A DNA stretch of 64,000 bases from Leifsonia sp. Leaf336 (GCF_001423695.1 NZ_LMOZ01000003.1:1-64000), one strand, 5' to 3'; counted from the first letter of the stretch, positions 23,954-32,972 are shown. Notes: generated by a model not told the origin, from the sequence alone. Numbers and translations: made by a program.

Positions 23954-25390
23954 ATGCGCACGACGCAGGCGGCCCGGCGGGGGTCCCCGGCCGCGGGGGG
24001 ACGCGCACGGGCTGCGGTCAACGCGTTCGCGCAGCGGAGCCCTTCGCGGTTCGCGATCATGGTCTTCCTGCTGCTGATCCTCGTCTTCACGCTGTTGTTC
24101 TCGCTCCCTGTCTCGTCGGCCTCCGGCACCTGGACCGGGCTCGCCGATTCCCTCTTCACCGCAGTGTCGGTGATCTGCGTGACGGGCCTCGCGACCGTCG
24201 ACATGGCGACGCACTGGTCGGTGTTCGGCCATCTGCTCGTCTACGTCGGCGTGCAGGTCGGCGCGGTGGGCGTGCTGACCATGGCGAGCATCCTCGGCCT
24301 CGTCATCTCGCGCCGCCTCGGCCTGCGCGCCAAGCTCATGGCCGCCAGCGACAGCAACCCGCAGCGCATCCACGCCGGCCCGGTGGCCGAAGGCCAGGCG
24401 GTGCTGCTGGGCGACGTCGGCAAGCTCCTGCGGACCGTCGCGATCAGCATGGTCGTCATCGAGGGCGGCATCGCGCTCCTGCTCTTCCCGCGGATGCTGA
24501 TCGCGGGGATGGACGTCGGCGCCTCGATCTGGGAGAGCCTCTACTACTCGGCGATGGCCTTCACCAACACCGGGTTCGCGCCGAACACCGAGGGCCTCAC
24601 GCCGTTCCTGAACGACTACTGGTTCCTCGGCGCCCTCATGATCGGCGTGTTCCTCGGCGCGATCGGGTTCCCGGTGATCCTGGCGATCGCCTCCAATCTG
24701 CGCAAACGGCGCAGACGTTGGTCGATCCACGTCAAACTCACCCTGCTGACCTCGGTCATCCTCCTGGTGGCCGGGGCCGTGCTGTACATCGTGCTCGAAT
24801 ACGACAACCCCAAGACGTTCGGTCATCTGGACGCCGGGCACACCGTCTTCCAGTCGCTCTTCCTGTCGACGATGGCGCGCTCGGGAGGCTTCGCGACCAT
24901 CCCGATCCAGGACCTCCACGGGTCGAGCCTGCTCGTCACCGACATGCTGATGTTCATCGGAGGCGGTTCGGCCTCCACCGCCGGCGGCATCAAAGTGACG
25001 ACGCTGGCCGTGCTGTTCCTCGCGGCGTTCGCCGAGGCGCGCGGCGTGGAGTCGATGGACGCGTTCAAGCGCCGCATCCCGATCGACGTGCTGCGCCTGT
25101 CGGTCGCGGTGGCGCTGTGGGGGGCGACGATCGTCGCCGTGGCCAGCATCCTGATCCTCCAGATCACCAAGGCGCCGCTCGACCACGTGCTGTTCGACGT
25201 GATCTCGGCGTTCGCGACCTGCGGGCTCTCGACCGGGCTCACCGAGAGGCTGCCCGACGCCGGTGTGTACGTCATGGCCGCCACGATGTTCTGCGGGCGC
25301 GTTGGTACAGTGACACTCGCCGCGGCGCTCGCCCAGAGCCAGCGCAAGCAGCTCTACCAGAACCCCGAGGAGAGGCCGCTCGTTGGTTGA
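23954..25390 (+). CDS. Trk/Ktr-type potassium uptake membrane subunit
   Basis: This 478-residue K+ translocating subunit has four M1-P-M2 repeats. The pore-loop selectivity segments are VTGLATVD, TNTGFAPN, RSGGFATI and TCGLSTG; the conserved Gly is present in each. I use the ATG at 23954, after a GGGAGGA site, although the frame is open much further upstream. It is the membrane partner of the RCK protein that follows with an 8-bp overlap, and together they import potassium with Na+ or H+. Confidence 0.94.
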   Translation: MRTTQAARRGSPAAGGRARAAVNAFAQRSPSRFAIMVFLLLILVFTLLFSLPVSSASGTWTGLADSLFTAVSVICVTGLATVDMATHWSVFGHLLVYVGVQVGAVGVLTMASILGLVISRRLGLRAKLMAASDSNPQRIHAGPVAEGQAVLLGDVGKLLRTVAISMVVIEGGIALLLFPRMLIAGMDVGASIWESLYYSAMAFTNTGFAPNTEGLTPFLNDYWFLGALMIGVFLGAIGFPVILAIASNLRKRRRRWSIHVKLTLLTSVILLVAGAVLYIVLEYDNPKTFGHLDAGHTVFQSLFLSTMARSGGFATIPIQDLHGSSLLVTDMLMFIGGGSASTAGGIKVTTLAVLFLAAFAEARGVESMDAFKRRIPIDVLRLSVAVALWGATIVAVASILILQITKAPLDHVLFDVISAFATCGLSTGLTERLPDAGVYVMAATMFCGRVGTVTLAAALAQSQRKQLYQNPEERPLVG

Positions 25391-26054
25391 CCGGATCAAG
25401 CACAACGCTCCCGTCCTGGTGATCGGCCTCGGTCGCTTCGGCGCGGCGACGGCGGGGCAGCTCGATCGGCTGGGCCGGGAGGTCCTGGCGATCGACACGG
25501 ATGCCGCGCTCGTGCAGAAGTGGGCCGACCGGGTGACGCACACCGTGCAGGCCGACGCGCGATCCATCGAGACGCTGCGGCAGATCGGCGCGGAGGACTT
25601 CTCGATCGCGGTCGTCGCCGTCGGGTCGTCGATCGAGGCCAGCGTGCTCATCACCGCCAACCTGGTCGACCTCCACGTGCCGCAGATCTGGGCCAAGGCG
25701 ATCTCGCAGTCGCACGGCAAGATCCTCGAGCGCATCGGCGCGAACCACGTCATCTACCCGGAGGCCGAGGCCGGCGAGCGGGTGGCGCACCTGGTGTCGG
25801 GGCGGATGCTCGACTTCATCGAGTTCGACGACGACTTCGCGCTGGTGAAGATGTTCCCGCCGAAGCCCGTCCGCGGCGTCAACCTTGCGCAGTCGGGTGT
25901 GCGCAGTCGCTACAACATCACGGTCGTGGGCGTGAAGAGCCCCGGCAAGCCGTTCACGTACGCCACGCCCGACACGGTGGTCTCGAACCACGACCTCATC
26001 ATCGTCTCCGGCACCTCCGCCGATATCGAGCGCTTCGCCGCACTCGAGGGGTAG
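25383..26054 (+). CDS. TrkA/KtrA-type RCK regulatory subunit
   Basis: This 223-residue cytoplasmic ring subunit gates the preceding channel. The RCK_N Rossmann segment VLVIGLGRFGAATAGQL binds nucleotide, and an RCK_C domain follows from ~145. It has one RCK unit, like KtrA rather than the double TrkA of E. coli. It starts at a TTG (25383) that overlaps the last 8 bases of the membrane-subunit gene; GAGGAGAGG upstream serves as ribosome site. Confidence 0.94.
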   Translation: MVDRIKHNAPVLVIGLGRFGAATAGQLDRLGREVLAIDTDAALVQKWADRVTHTVQADARSIETLRQIGAEDFSIAVVAVGSSIEASVLITANLVDLHVPQIWAKAISQSHGKILERIGANHVIYPEAEAGERVAHLVSGRMLDFIEFDDDFALVKMFPPKPVRGVNLAQSGVRSRYNITVVGVKSPGKPFTYATPDTVVSNHDLIIVSGTSADIERFAALEG

Positions 26055-26170
26055 CCGCGACGCGTCACCCGCGCCCCAGGTGATAGGCGAGGCGATAACG
26101 ACGGGCGAGCTGCCCGGACGGTCGCGAACGCCCTGCGGACAGCGTCGGTGCCGCGACTAGCGTGACCCGC

Positions 26171-27253
26171 GTGATATCGCCCAACCGGGATCTGACCGTC
26201 GATGCCGCGAAGGCGATCGCGATCATCGCCGTCGTCCTCGGCCACGTGATCCAAGGGGTCGCCGCGTCGGGGATCATCGACGGCGACAGCGACGCCTACG
26301 CGATGGCGAATCGGTTCCTCTATCTATTCCACATGCCGGTCTTCGCGTTCCTGACGGCGCTCTTCGTGAGTCGTGCCGCTCAGCGGGACGGGACTGCGCG
26401 CTATTTCCGCTCGCGCGTCGTCACGTTGGTGTACCTCTACGTCCTCTGGTCGCTGCTGCAGGGCACGGTGCGGATGCTGACCGGCTCCCTCGTCAACTAC
26501 CCGACCTCGCCCCTCGAGATCGTGCAGCTGTGGGCGCCGGAGGGGCAGCTCTGGTTCCTGGCGTGGCTCATCGTGATGACGACCGCGGCCGTCATCGTGC
26601 AGCCGTGGAGGAGTCGGACGCGTGCTGTGCTGGCTCTGGCCCTGGCGGGGCTCGTCAGCCTCGCACTCTGGGGGATCCCCTTCTCCTACTTCGGCACGCA
26701 GGGGCTCGGACTATCGGTCTACTTCATTGCGGGAACCGTCTGGGGCGCGCCGCGTTTCACGGCACAGGTGCAGGCCGTGCCGACGATCGTCTGCTGGATC
26801 GGCGCGGTCGCCGGGTGGGCGCTGGTCGCGGCACTCGTGGTCGTGACGCGCGCGACTCCACCGACGATCGAGGGCGACTTCCGCACAGCGGGCTCGACCG
26901 CTTTCGGCGTCGTCGGCTCGCTGGCCGGGGTCGTAGCCGTGATCGCCACGTCGCGACTGCTCTCACGCGCCGGCCCTGCCGCCGGTTGGCTCGCCCTCGT
27001 GGGTACACGGACTCTGGAGATCTTCCTGGCGCACATCCTGGCGACCTCCGGCACGCGTATCGTGCTTTCACTCGCCGGCGTCGACGACCCTGCCGTCCAC
27101 ATCGTGGCCGGCACGATCGCCGGTGTCGGGTTGCCTCTCCTCCTCTGGGCGGTGTGCGCCCGTCTCCGGTTCCCGTGGCTGTTCGCGGCCCCGCGGGCGC
27201 TCGTCGGGCGGCCCGCACCGAGAAGCGAGACCGAACGACTCCGCGCGGCCTGA
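26171..27253 (+). CDS. Acyltransferase-3 family membrane protein
   Basis: This ~360-residue protein with about ten membrane helices begins RDLTVDAAKAIAIIAVVLGHV and has RFLYLFHMPVFAFLTALFVSR. These are signatures of the OafA/NolL acyltransferase-3 family. The catalytic His is the one in the first helix segment (LGHV). Such enzymes O-acetylate or acylate surface glycans and lipids. I prefer the GTG at 26171 over the one at 26162, because TAGCGT ends 7 nt before it (leaderless). There are no glycan genes nearby, so the substrate is open. Confidence 0.88.
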   Translation: MISPNRDLTVDAAKAIAIIAVVLGHVIQGVAASGIIDGDSDAYAMANRFLYLFHMPVFAFLTALFVSRAAQRDGTARYFRSRVVTLVYLYVLWSLLQGTVRMLTGSLVNYPTSPLEIVQLWAPEGQLWFLAWLIVMTTAAVIVQPWRSRTRAVLALALAGLVSLALWGIPFSYFGTQGLGLSVYFIAGTVWGAPRFTAQVQAVPTIVCWIGAVAGWALVAALVVVTRATPPTIEGDFRTAGSTAFGVVGSLAGVVAVIATSRLLSRAGPAAGWLALVGTRTLEIFLAHILATSGTRIVLSLAGVDDPAVHIVAGTIAGVGLPLLLWAVCARLRFPWLFAAPRALVGRPAPRSETERLRAA

Positions 27254-27278
27254 CGCTGCGAGGCGGATCCGCTCCGCG

Positions 27279-28133
27279 TCAGGAGGCAGGACCCGCGAGC
27301 TCACGGGCGCGCGCCAGTGCGGCGTCCGTGGCGCGGGTGAAGAGGCCAGGGAGGTCGGCGGTCGCGAGGACCTCGATCGCGCGCTCGGTCGTGCCGTTGG
27401 GGCTCGTGACGCGACGTCGCAGCTCGGCGGGGTCGTCGCCGGAGGCCACCAGCAGCTCGGAGGCGCCGAGGAAGGTGCCGTTCACGAGCGTGCGTGCCTG
27501 CTCCGGGGTGAAGCCCTTCTCGAGGGCGGCCGAGGTGAGGGCCTCCACCAGGTAGAACACGTACGCCGGCCCGGAGCCGGAGATCGTGCTGAGCGCGTCC
27601 AGCTGCGACTCGGGAACCTCCACGACCTCGCCCACGGTCTCGAAGAGCGCGCGGACCAGCTCGAGGTCGGCCGGCTCGGTGCGCGTCCCCGGACTGATCC
27701 CGGTGACGGCCTTGCCGACCACGGCGGGGGTGTTCGGCATCGACCGCGCGACGACGACCGTGTCCGGCAGGAGCGACTCGAACGTCGCGACGGTGACGCC
27801 GGCGGCCACGCTCACGACGATGGTGCCCGGCGTGAGCGACGACGCGATCTCACGCAGCAGGTCCGGCACCATCGCCGGCTTGACCGCCACGATCACGATG
27901 GAGGCGCCGTCGACGGCGACGCGGTTCGCCGCGCCGTCCTTCTCGGTCGCGAAGGCCGTAACCCCGGGGATGCCTTCCAGCTCGGCCGCGCGCGCCGCGG
28001 AACGGTTCGTGACGCGGATGCCGCCCGTCACCTCCACGCCCGGCGCGGTCAGCCCGGAGAGGATGGCGCGGCCCATCGAGCCGGCGCCGAGCATCGCGAT
28101 GGTGGGCAGCGTGACGTTCTGCGTGTCGGTCAT
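27279..28133 (-). CDS. proC: Pyrroline-5-carboxylate reductase
   Basis: This 284-residue NAD(P)H-dependent enzyme makes proline from pyrroline-5-carboxylate. The Rossmann start is MLGAGSMGRAIL, the middle is AVKPAMVPDLL and VSVAAGVTV, and the C-terminal helical part contains SGSGPAYVFYLVEAL, the substrate-binding Ser region. Its ATG lies 6 nt after a TAGGAT box that is shared, in palindromic form, with the divergent CDF transporter gene. In mycobacteria proC sits beside the HTH-bS22 pair; here it is 4 kb away. Confidence 0.95.
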   Translation of the reverse strand: MTDTQNVTLPTIAMLGAGSMGRAILSGLTAPGVEVTGGIRVTNRSAARAAELEGIPGVTAFATEKDGAANRVAVDGASIVIVAVKPAMVPDLLREIASSLTPGTIVVSVAAGVTVATFESLLPDTVVVARSMPNTPAVVGKAVTGISPGTRTEPADLELVRALFETVGEVVEVPESQLDALSTISGSGPAYVFYLVEALTSAALEKGFTPEQARTLVNGTFLGASELLVASGDDPAELRRRVTSPNGTTERAIEVLATADLPGLFTRATDAALARARELAGPAS

Positions 28134-28139
28134 GGGGCC

Positions 28140-28149
28140 ATCCTAGGAT
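28140..28149. promoter_or_regulatory. Symmetric bidirectional -10 box for two leaderless genes
   Basis: The 10-bp core ATCCTAGGAT of the palindrome CATCCTAGGATG contains TAGGAT on both strands (28144-28149 on plus, 28145-28140 on minus). The proC ATG (28133) and the CDF ATG (28156) each lie exactly 6 nt beyond their box. Only 22 bp separate the two start codons, so each promoter's upstream part must lie inside the other gene. Confidence 0.7.
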
Positions 28150-28155
28150 GAGGGC

Positions 28156-29118
28156 ATGAGCGCAGAAGGCGGTACCAGGGCGATCGTCGCGGCCTTCGCC
28201 GCCAACCTCGGCATCGCCCTCACGAAATTCATCGCCTGGGCGTTCTCCGGCTCGTCATCGATGCTCGCGGAGGGCGTCCACTCGGTCGCCGACTCCGGCA
28301 ACCAGCTCCTCCTCCTGCTCGGCGGGCGCCAGGCGAAGAAGAAGGCCGACAAGGAGCATCCGTTCGGCTACGGTCGCGAGCGGTACGTCTACGCGTTCGT
28401 GGTCTCGATCATCCTGTTCTCCGTCGGCGGCGTCTTCTCGCTCTACGAGGGAGTCGAGAAGCTCACCCACCCCCACCCGCTCGAGAACTGGTGGCTGCCC
28501 CTGCTGGTGCTCTTCATCGCGATCGGCCTGGAGTCGTTCTCGCTGCGCACCGCCGTCCACGAGTCGAACCCCCTTCGCAAGGGGATGTCGTGGCCGCAGT
28601 TCATCCGCCGCGCCAAGGCGCCCGAGCTGCCCGTGGTACTGCTGGAGGACGTCGCCGCCCTCATCGGCCTCGTCTTCGCACTCATCGGCGTCGGCCTCAC
28701 GATCATCACCGGGAACGGCGTCTGGGACGGCGTCGGCACCGTCCTGATCGGCCTCCTCCTGGTCGCCGTGGCGATCATCCTCGGCATCGAGACCAAGAGC
28801 CTCCTGGTCGGCGAGGGCGCGTCCGACACCGACGTCGCAGCCATCGAGCGCGCGATCCTGGCGGGCGACGAGGCCGAGCGCATCATCCACATGCGCACGC
28901 TGTACCTCGGGCCCGACGAGCTGCTCGTCGGCGCCAAGCTCGCGCTCGCCGGCAGCCTGCCGCTGGCGGAGGTCGCCGCCGCGATCGACGTCATCGAGAG
29001 CCGCATCCGCGAGGCGGTCCCGGTCGCGCGCGTGATCTACATCGAGCCCGACGTCTGGGTCGACCCGAACGAGCAGCATCCCGCCACCGACACCATCGTC
29101 ATCAAAGGACTCGAGTGA
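28156..29118 (+). CDS. Cation diffusion facilitator (ZnT9-like group)
   Basis: This 320-residue metal/H+ antiporter has about five to six membrane helices and a C-terminal cytoplasmic domain. The second-helix site is EGVHSVADSGNQ (HxxxD). The fifth helix has LLEDVAALIG in place of the usual HxxxD, a variant of the SLC30A9-like CDF branch. KKKADKEHPFGYGRERY lies between them. It is probably a divalent metal efflux or transport protein; the metal is not defined. Leaderless from the bidirectional box. A GTGA overlap joins it to the next gene. Confidence 0.9.
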   Translation: MSAEGGTRAIVAAFAANLGIALTKFIAWAFSGSSSMLAEGVHSVADSGNQLLLLLGGRQAKKKADKEHPFGYGRERYVYAFVVSIILFSVGGVFSLYEGVEKLTHPHPLENWWLPLLVLFIAIGLESFSLRTAVHESNPLRKGMSWPQFIRRAKAPELPVVLLEDVAALIGLVFALIGVGLTIITGNGVWDGVGTVLIGLLLVAVAIILGIETKSLLVGEGASDTDVAAIERAILAGDEAERIIHMRTLYLGPDELLVGAKLALAGSLPLAEVAAAIDVIESRIREAVPVARVIYIEPDVWVDPNEQHPATDTIVIKGLE

Positions 29119-29831
29119 CGCGCACCGCCCTGATCCTGCAGCACGACCCGTCCATCCACCTCGGCAACATCGGCCCCGTCCTGACCGAGCACGGGTACGC
29201 CCTCCGCGTCGTGGACGTCACGACCGAGGACGTCGCCGCGATCGACCCGACCGAGGCCGACCTCGTCGTCGTGCTCGGCGGCGAGATGGGCGCGTATCAG
29301 ACCGAGCAGTACCCGTTCCTCGCCGCGGAGCAGACCCTGCTGCGCTTCCGGCTCGAAGCCGAGCGTCCGACGCTCGGCGTGTGCCTGGGCGCTCAGCTGA
29401 TGGCCGGCGCCCTCGGCGAGCGCGTCTACAAGGGAGACACCACCCAGATCGGTTTCCGTCGCGTCGAGCCGACCGAGGCCGGTGCGGCCTCGCCGATCCG
29501 GCACTTCGCGGGCGTTCCCGTGGTCGAGTGGCACGGCGACACGTTCGAGCTGCCCGAGCGGGCGACGCGGCTGGCTGAATCGAGCGACTACTCGAACGAG
29601 GCGTTCGCGATCGGCGACTTCGCCCTGGCGGTGCAGTTCCACCCCGAGGTGACCGACGAGATGCACGAGGAGTGGGTCGCCGACGGCACGAATCTCCAGG
29701 GGACTGGCGAGCTCGACGAGCACGCGATCGACCCCGAGGCGCTCCGCGAGGACCGCGAGCTGTACTCGGCGCGGATGCAGGAGGCCTCCCGAGCGGCTTT
29801 CTCAGAGTGGCTGGAGGGCCTCCCGGCCTGA
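29115..29831 (+). CDS. Type 1 glutamine amidotransferase domain protein
   Basis: This 238-residue class I GATase resembles the amidotransferase half of GMP synthase. The nucleophile is Cys in LGVCLGAQLMA, and the His and Glu are in QFHPEVTDEMHEEW. It has no synthase domain of its own, so it may hydrolyse a gamma-glutamyl compound or work with a partner. It starts at the GTG 29115, overlapping the CDF stop by 4 bp. The in-frame region before it is inside the transporter gene. Confidence 0.9.
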   Translation: MTRTALILQHDPSIHLGNIGPVLTEHGYALRVVDVTTEDVAAIDPTEADLVVVLGGEMGAYQTEQYPFLAAEQTLLRFRLEAERPTLGVCLGAQLMAGALGERVYKGDTTQIGFRRVEPTEAGAASPIRHFAGVPVVEWHGDTFELPERATRLAESSDYSNEAFAIGDFALAVQFHPEVTDEMHEEWVADGTNLQGTGELDEHAIDPEALREDRELYSARMQEASRAAFSEWLEGLPA

Positions 29832-29839
29832 GCGCAGGC

Positions 29840-30307
29840 TCAGCGCTTCGCCCGGAAGAAGTCGAGCAGAAGGTCGGCGCAGTCCTCGGCGAGCACGCCG
29901 GGATACACCGACACCTGGTGGTTGAGCCGCCGGTCGCGCAGCACGTCGTACACCGAGCCTCCCGCGCCCGCCTTCTCGTCCCAGGCCCCGAACACGACCG
30001 TCGGAACGCGCGCGGCCAGCACCGCGCCCGCGCACATCACGCACGGCTCCAGCGTCACGACCAGCGTGCAGCCCTCGAGGTGCCAGTCGTCGCGGGCGGC
30101 CGCAGCGGCCCGCAGCGCGAGGATCTCGGCGTGCGCGGTCGGATCGCGGTGGAGCTCACGCTCGTTGCGGCCGGTGCCGATGACTTCGCCGCGCTCGTCG
30201 ACCACGAGCGCCGCGACCGGCACGTCCCCGGTGTCGAAGGCGAGGCGCGCGTCGGCGATGGCGCGGCGCATCCACTCCTCGTAGCCGGCGGGAACGGGCA
30301 GGGTCAC
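29840..30307 (-). CDS. tadA: tRNA adenosine-34 deaminase
   Basis: This 155-residue zinc deaminase forms inosine at the wobble base of tRNA-Arg(ACG). The active site is His59-Ala-Glu61 with Cys89 and Cys92 ([10 protein letters not shown]). [20 protein letters not shown] follows, typical of TadA. It starts at GTG 30307 after GAGGAGGA. It is divergent from upp with a 53-bp gap. Confidence 0.95.
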   Translation of the reverse strand: MTLPVPAGYEEWMRRAIADARLAFDTGDVPVAALVVDERGEVIGTGRNERELHRDPTAHAEILALRAAAAARDDWHLEGCTLVVTLEPCVMCAGAVLAARVPTVVFGAWDEKAGAGGSVYDVLRDRRLNHQVSVYPGVLAEDCADLLLDFFRAKR

Positions 30308-30360
30308 GGGTCCTCCTCTGGCCGGCCCGCGGCTCGGCGGGTTCGGCTAGCCTTGAGCCT

Positions 30361-30993
30361 ATGCGAGTGCACGTAGCCGACCACCCCCTCATCACCCACA
30401 AGCTCTCCGTGCTCCGCAACAAGGACACCCCGTCCCCCGTGTTCCGTGCACTGACGGAGGAGCTCGTCACGCTGCTCGCCTACGAAGCGACGCGGGCCGT
30501 GCGGGTGGAGCCGGTGCAGATCGAGACCCCGGTCACGACGACGACCGGCGTCACCCTGAGCCAGCCGCGACCGCTGGTCGTGCCGATCCTGCGCGCCGGC
30601 CTCGGGATGCTGGAGGGCATGGTCCGGCTGATGCCGACCGCCGAGGTCGGCTTCCTCGGCATGGCGCGCAACGAGGAGACCCTCGAGCCGACCACCTACG
30701 CCGAGCGTCTCCCGATGGACCTCTCCGACCGGCAGTGCTTCGTGCTCGACCCGATGCTGGCGACGGGAGGCTCGCTGGGCGCCGCGATCGACTTCCTGTT
30801 CAAGCGGAACGCCGTCGATGTCACGGCGATCTGCATCCTCGCCGCACCGGAGGGCCTCGCGGCGCTCGAGAAGGCGACGGAGGGCCGCGACGTGACCATC
30901 GTGCTCGGCGCCCTCGACGAGCGCCTCAACGAGAACGGATACATTGTGCCCGGTCTCGGCGACGCCGGAGACCGTTTGTACGGCACTGTGTAG
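30361..30993 (+). CDS. upp: Uracil phosphoribosyltransferase
   Basis: This 210-residue salvage enzyme makes UMP from uracil and [22 protein letters not shown] is at the start, [13 protein letters not shown] in the middle, and [14 protein letters not shown] is the PRPP-binding loop. [24 protein letters not shown] closes the uracil site. TAGCCT (30348-30353) ends 7 nt before the ATG, suggesting a leaderless start. Confidence 0.97.
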   Translation: MRVHVADHPLITHKLSVLRNKDTPSPVFRALTEELVTLLAYEATRAVRVEPVQIETPVTTTTGVTLSQPRPLVVPILRAGLGMLEGMVRLMPTAEVGFLGMARNEETLEPTTYAERLPMDLSDRQCFVLDPMLATGGSLGAAIDFLFKRNAVDVTAICILAAPEGLAALEKATEGRDVTIVLGALDERLNENGYIVPGLGDAGDRLYGTV

Positions 30994-31028
30994 AGCCGTC
31001 GAGAAGGCTCGCAACATTCCGTAACGAT

Positions 31029-31058
31029 TTGACACCGCGAGTCATGAGACGGTTTACT
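31029..31058 (+). promoter_or_regulatory. Promoter of the Cys-tailed leader peptide
   Basis: TTGACA (31029-31034), an 18-bp spacer and TTTACT (31053-31058) place the transcription start at or next to the ATG at 31066. It is the strongest -35/-10 match in the window. Confidence 0.7.
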
Positions 31059-31065
31059 TCTCAAC

Positions 31066-31170
31066 ATGACTGACAACTCGCGTACCCTGACCTCCCTCGA
31101 GGCCCTCGGGGATGCCGGCATGATGATGCCCGGCCGCGACTCGGTCATGTGTTGCCGAATGTGTCGCTAA
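31066..31170 (+). CDS. 34-residue leader peptide with a CCRMCR tail
   Basis: This is a short frame that should be leaderless: the ATG lies 7 nt after a -10 box and has no SD. It starts MTDNSRTLTSLEAL and ends VMCCRMCR-stop, so three of the last six codons are Cys, with two Arg. Cys-rich ends of leaderless upstream ORFs act as cysteine-responsive attenuators in mycobacteria; a similar role is proposed here. The next gene is 220 nt downstream. The 31171-31390 stretch holds no other clear gene. I have not identified a terminator/antiterminator pair by eye. Confidence 0.6.
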   Translation: MTDNSRTLTSLEALGDAGMMMPGRDSVMCCRMCR

Positions 31171-31390
31171 TCTGACGACCCTTTCGCCGAGCGGTCGCCC
31201 TCCGACGCAGACGAGCGTCGACGCCGGGCACAGCTCCCCGGGCGCGCCACACGTACGCACCCGTGCATCGGTCCCTTTCTGAATCGGGACATCTCGTCAT
31301 ACCGGAAACTCCGACATCCGGCGCATCCTCGGCAGAGGTGCAGTCCGCATCGGGTCCGGACGCATCATCATCACTGAAGGACTTCCTCCC

Positions 31391-32092
31391 ATGTCTCTCG
31401 CCACCATCGACACCCTCCGTCCCTCCGCCGCTCTCGCCGAGCAGGTCGCTGCTCCCGCCCCCCGCCTCCGCGCCGTCCCCGAGGGGACCGAGGCCCGCGG
31501 CTTCGTCCTCTACGTCGGCATCGACGAGCTCAAGGCCGCCGCATCCGGCACCGACCTCGGCCGCATCGTGGAGGCGCTCAAGCAGCTGACCAGCGAACTC
31601 GCCCCCGCCGCCGAGACCTACGCCGCCGTCGCCCTCGCCCCGGCCGGCGCCGGCGGCCGCGACGTCGACGTCGTGCGGCTCGCCCTCCAGGACCCGGCCG
31701 CGATCGCCAAGCACCGCCACACCGTGGTTGCGGACGAGGACGAGGACCGCGCCGCCTCCGGCGTCGTGGTCGACATCTCGCGCAAGCGCCTCATCCTCGA
31801 CAACCAGACCGTGTCGCTCACCTACAAGGAGTTCGAGCTGCTGCAGTACCTCGTGCTGCGCGAGGGCCGCACGATCGAACGCGCCGAGCTGATCTCGTCG
31901 CTGTGGTCGAGCGCGGACGAGGACGAGATCCCGAACGAGCGCACGATCGACGTGCACGTGCGGCGCCTGCGCGCCAAGCTCGGGCGCTACGAGGACATCG
32001 TGCGCACCGTGCGCGGCGTCGGCTACCGGTTCGACCGGCACGCGGACGTCTCCATCCGCCACGCCAGCGCCCCCTCCCCCGACCTGTTCTGA
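31391..32092 (+). CDS. Orphan winged-helix (OmpR-type) DNA-binding protein without receiver
   Basis: This is a 233-residue protein. Residues ~125-215 are an OmpR/PhoB winged helix (ISRKRLILDNQTVSLTYKEFELL, NERTIDVHVRRLRAKLGRYEDIVRTVRGVGYRF). The N-terminal ~110 residues (FVLYVGIDELKAAASGTDLGRIVEALKQL) show no receiver Asp and are not recognised. It is not part of a two-component pair; no kinase is near. The upstream leader peptide suggests control by translation of a Cys-rich uORF. Its own start follows GAAGGA at a slightly long distance. Confidence 0.85.
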   Translation: MSLATIDTLRPSAALAEQVAAPAPRLRAVPEGTEARGFVLYVGIDELKAAASGTDLGRIVEALKQLTSELAPAAETYAAVALAPAGAGGRDVDVVRLALQDPAAIAKHRHTVVADEDEDRAASGVVVDISRKRLILDNQTVSLTYKEFELLQYLVLREGRTIERAELISSLWSSADEDEIPNERTIDVHVRRLRAKLGRYEDIVRTVRGVGYRFDRHADVSIRHASAPSPDLF

Positions 32093-32098
32093 ACGCCG

Positions 32099-32141
32099 GA
32101 AGCCGACGAGAGCGCAGGGAATCCGCACTCTCGCCGGCTTC
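32099..32141. terminator. Bidirectional hairpin between convergent genes
   Basis: GAAGCCGACGAGAGCGC pairs, with two or three mismatches, with GCACTCTCGCCGGCTTC around a short loop. It fills the 55-bp gap between the winged-helix gene and the ABC permease, which face each other. Confidence 0.65.
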
Positions 32142-32147
32142 TCGCCG

Positions 32148-32972
32148 TCACGCCGAGCGCTGGTAGACCCGGAAGGCGCTGGTGGCGAGTGCGGCCATGA
32201 TGACCGCGAGAGCCGCCAGGAGGCCGGCGTGGCCCCACAGGCTCGCCCAGTCGGGATCGGAGCTGAGCGCCTCCCTGCCCACGATGACGGCCCACTCGAA
32301 CGGGTTGTAGGCGGCGACGTTCCGCACCCACTCCGGTGACAGCTTCGTGTTCATGATCGCCGAGCTGAGGAACATCAGCGGCAGAGTGATGAGCTGCGAG
32401 ATGCCGATCAGCGCGGTCTGGTCACGGGCCAGCAGCGCCACGGCGTTCGAGAACGAGCAGAACACCGCGGTGAGCAGCACCACTCCGACGAGCAGGAGCA
32501 GCATCCCGCCCAGGCCGCCCTCGAACCGGGCGCCGGCCCAGAACGCGATCCCCACGACGATGAGCGACTGCACGACCGCCAGGATCGACTGGTAGACCAG
32601 CGTCGAGACGATCATGGCGCCGCGATTCGTGGGCGAGGTGAGGAAGCGGTCCATCACGCCGCGGTCCATGTCCTGGATGTAGACGGTGCCCGACCAGGCG
32701 CTGCCGAACAGTGCGAGCATCATCACGACGCCCGGCGTCAGGTACTCCAAGTAGCTCTGCCCCACCCCGAAGCCGGGGATCTCGATCACGGACTTGAAGA
32801 GCTGGCCGAAGAGCAGCAGCCAGATCACCGGCTGCACCAGGTTCATCACGAGGAAGGCCGGCATCCGCATGGCCCAGCGGAGCTGGCGCCCCGTGAGCAG
32901 CACGGTGTGGGTGAGGAAGGTCGGGCCGGACCGGCGGGCGGTGCGCGCGGGCGCGGTGGCGATGGCGGTCAT
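32148..32972 (-). CDS. ABC-2 type exporter permease, DrrB-like
   Basis: This 274-residue protein with six membrane helices starts with a soluble Arg-rich tail and carries the ABC-2 domain (LFGSAWSGTVYIQDMDRGVMDRFLTSPTNRG). This is the DrrB/NodJ family. It pairs with the ATPase just upstream (4-bp overlap) to export a lipophilic compound or drug. Such PadR-DrrA-DrrB units are usually involved in self-resistance or stress efflux. Confidence 0.9.
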   Translation of the reverse strand: MTAIATAPARTARRSGPTFLTHTVLLTGRQLRWAMRMPAFLVMNLVQPVIWLLLFGQLFKSVIEIPGFGVGQSYLEYLTPGVVMMLALFGSAWSGTVYIQDMDRGVMDRFLTSPTNRGAMIVSTLVYQSILAVVQSLIVVGIAFWAGARFEGGLGGMLLLLVGVVLLTAVFCSFSNAVALLARDQTALIGISQLITLPLMFLSSAIMNTKLSPEWVRNVAAYNPFEWAVIVGREALSSDPDWASLWGHAGLLAALAVIMAALATSAFRVYQRSA

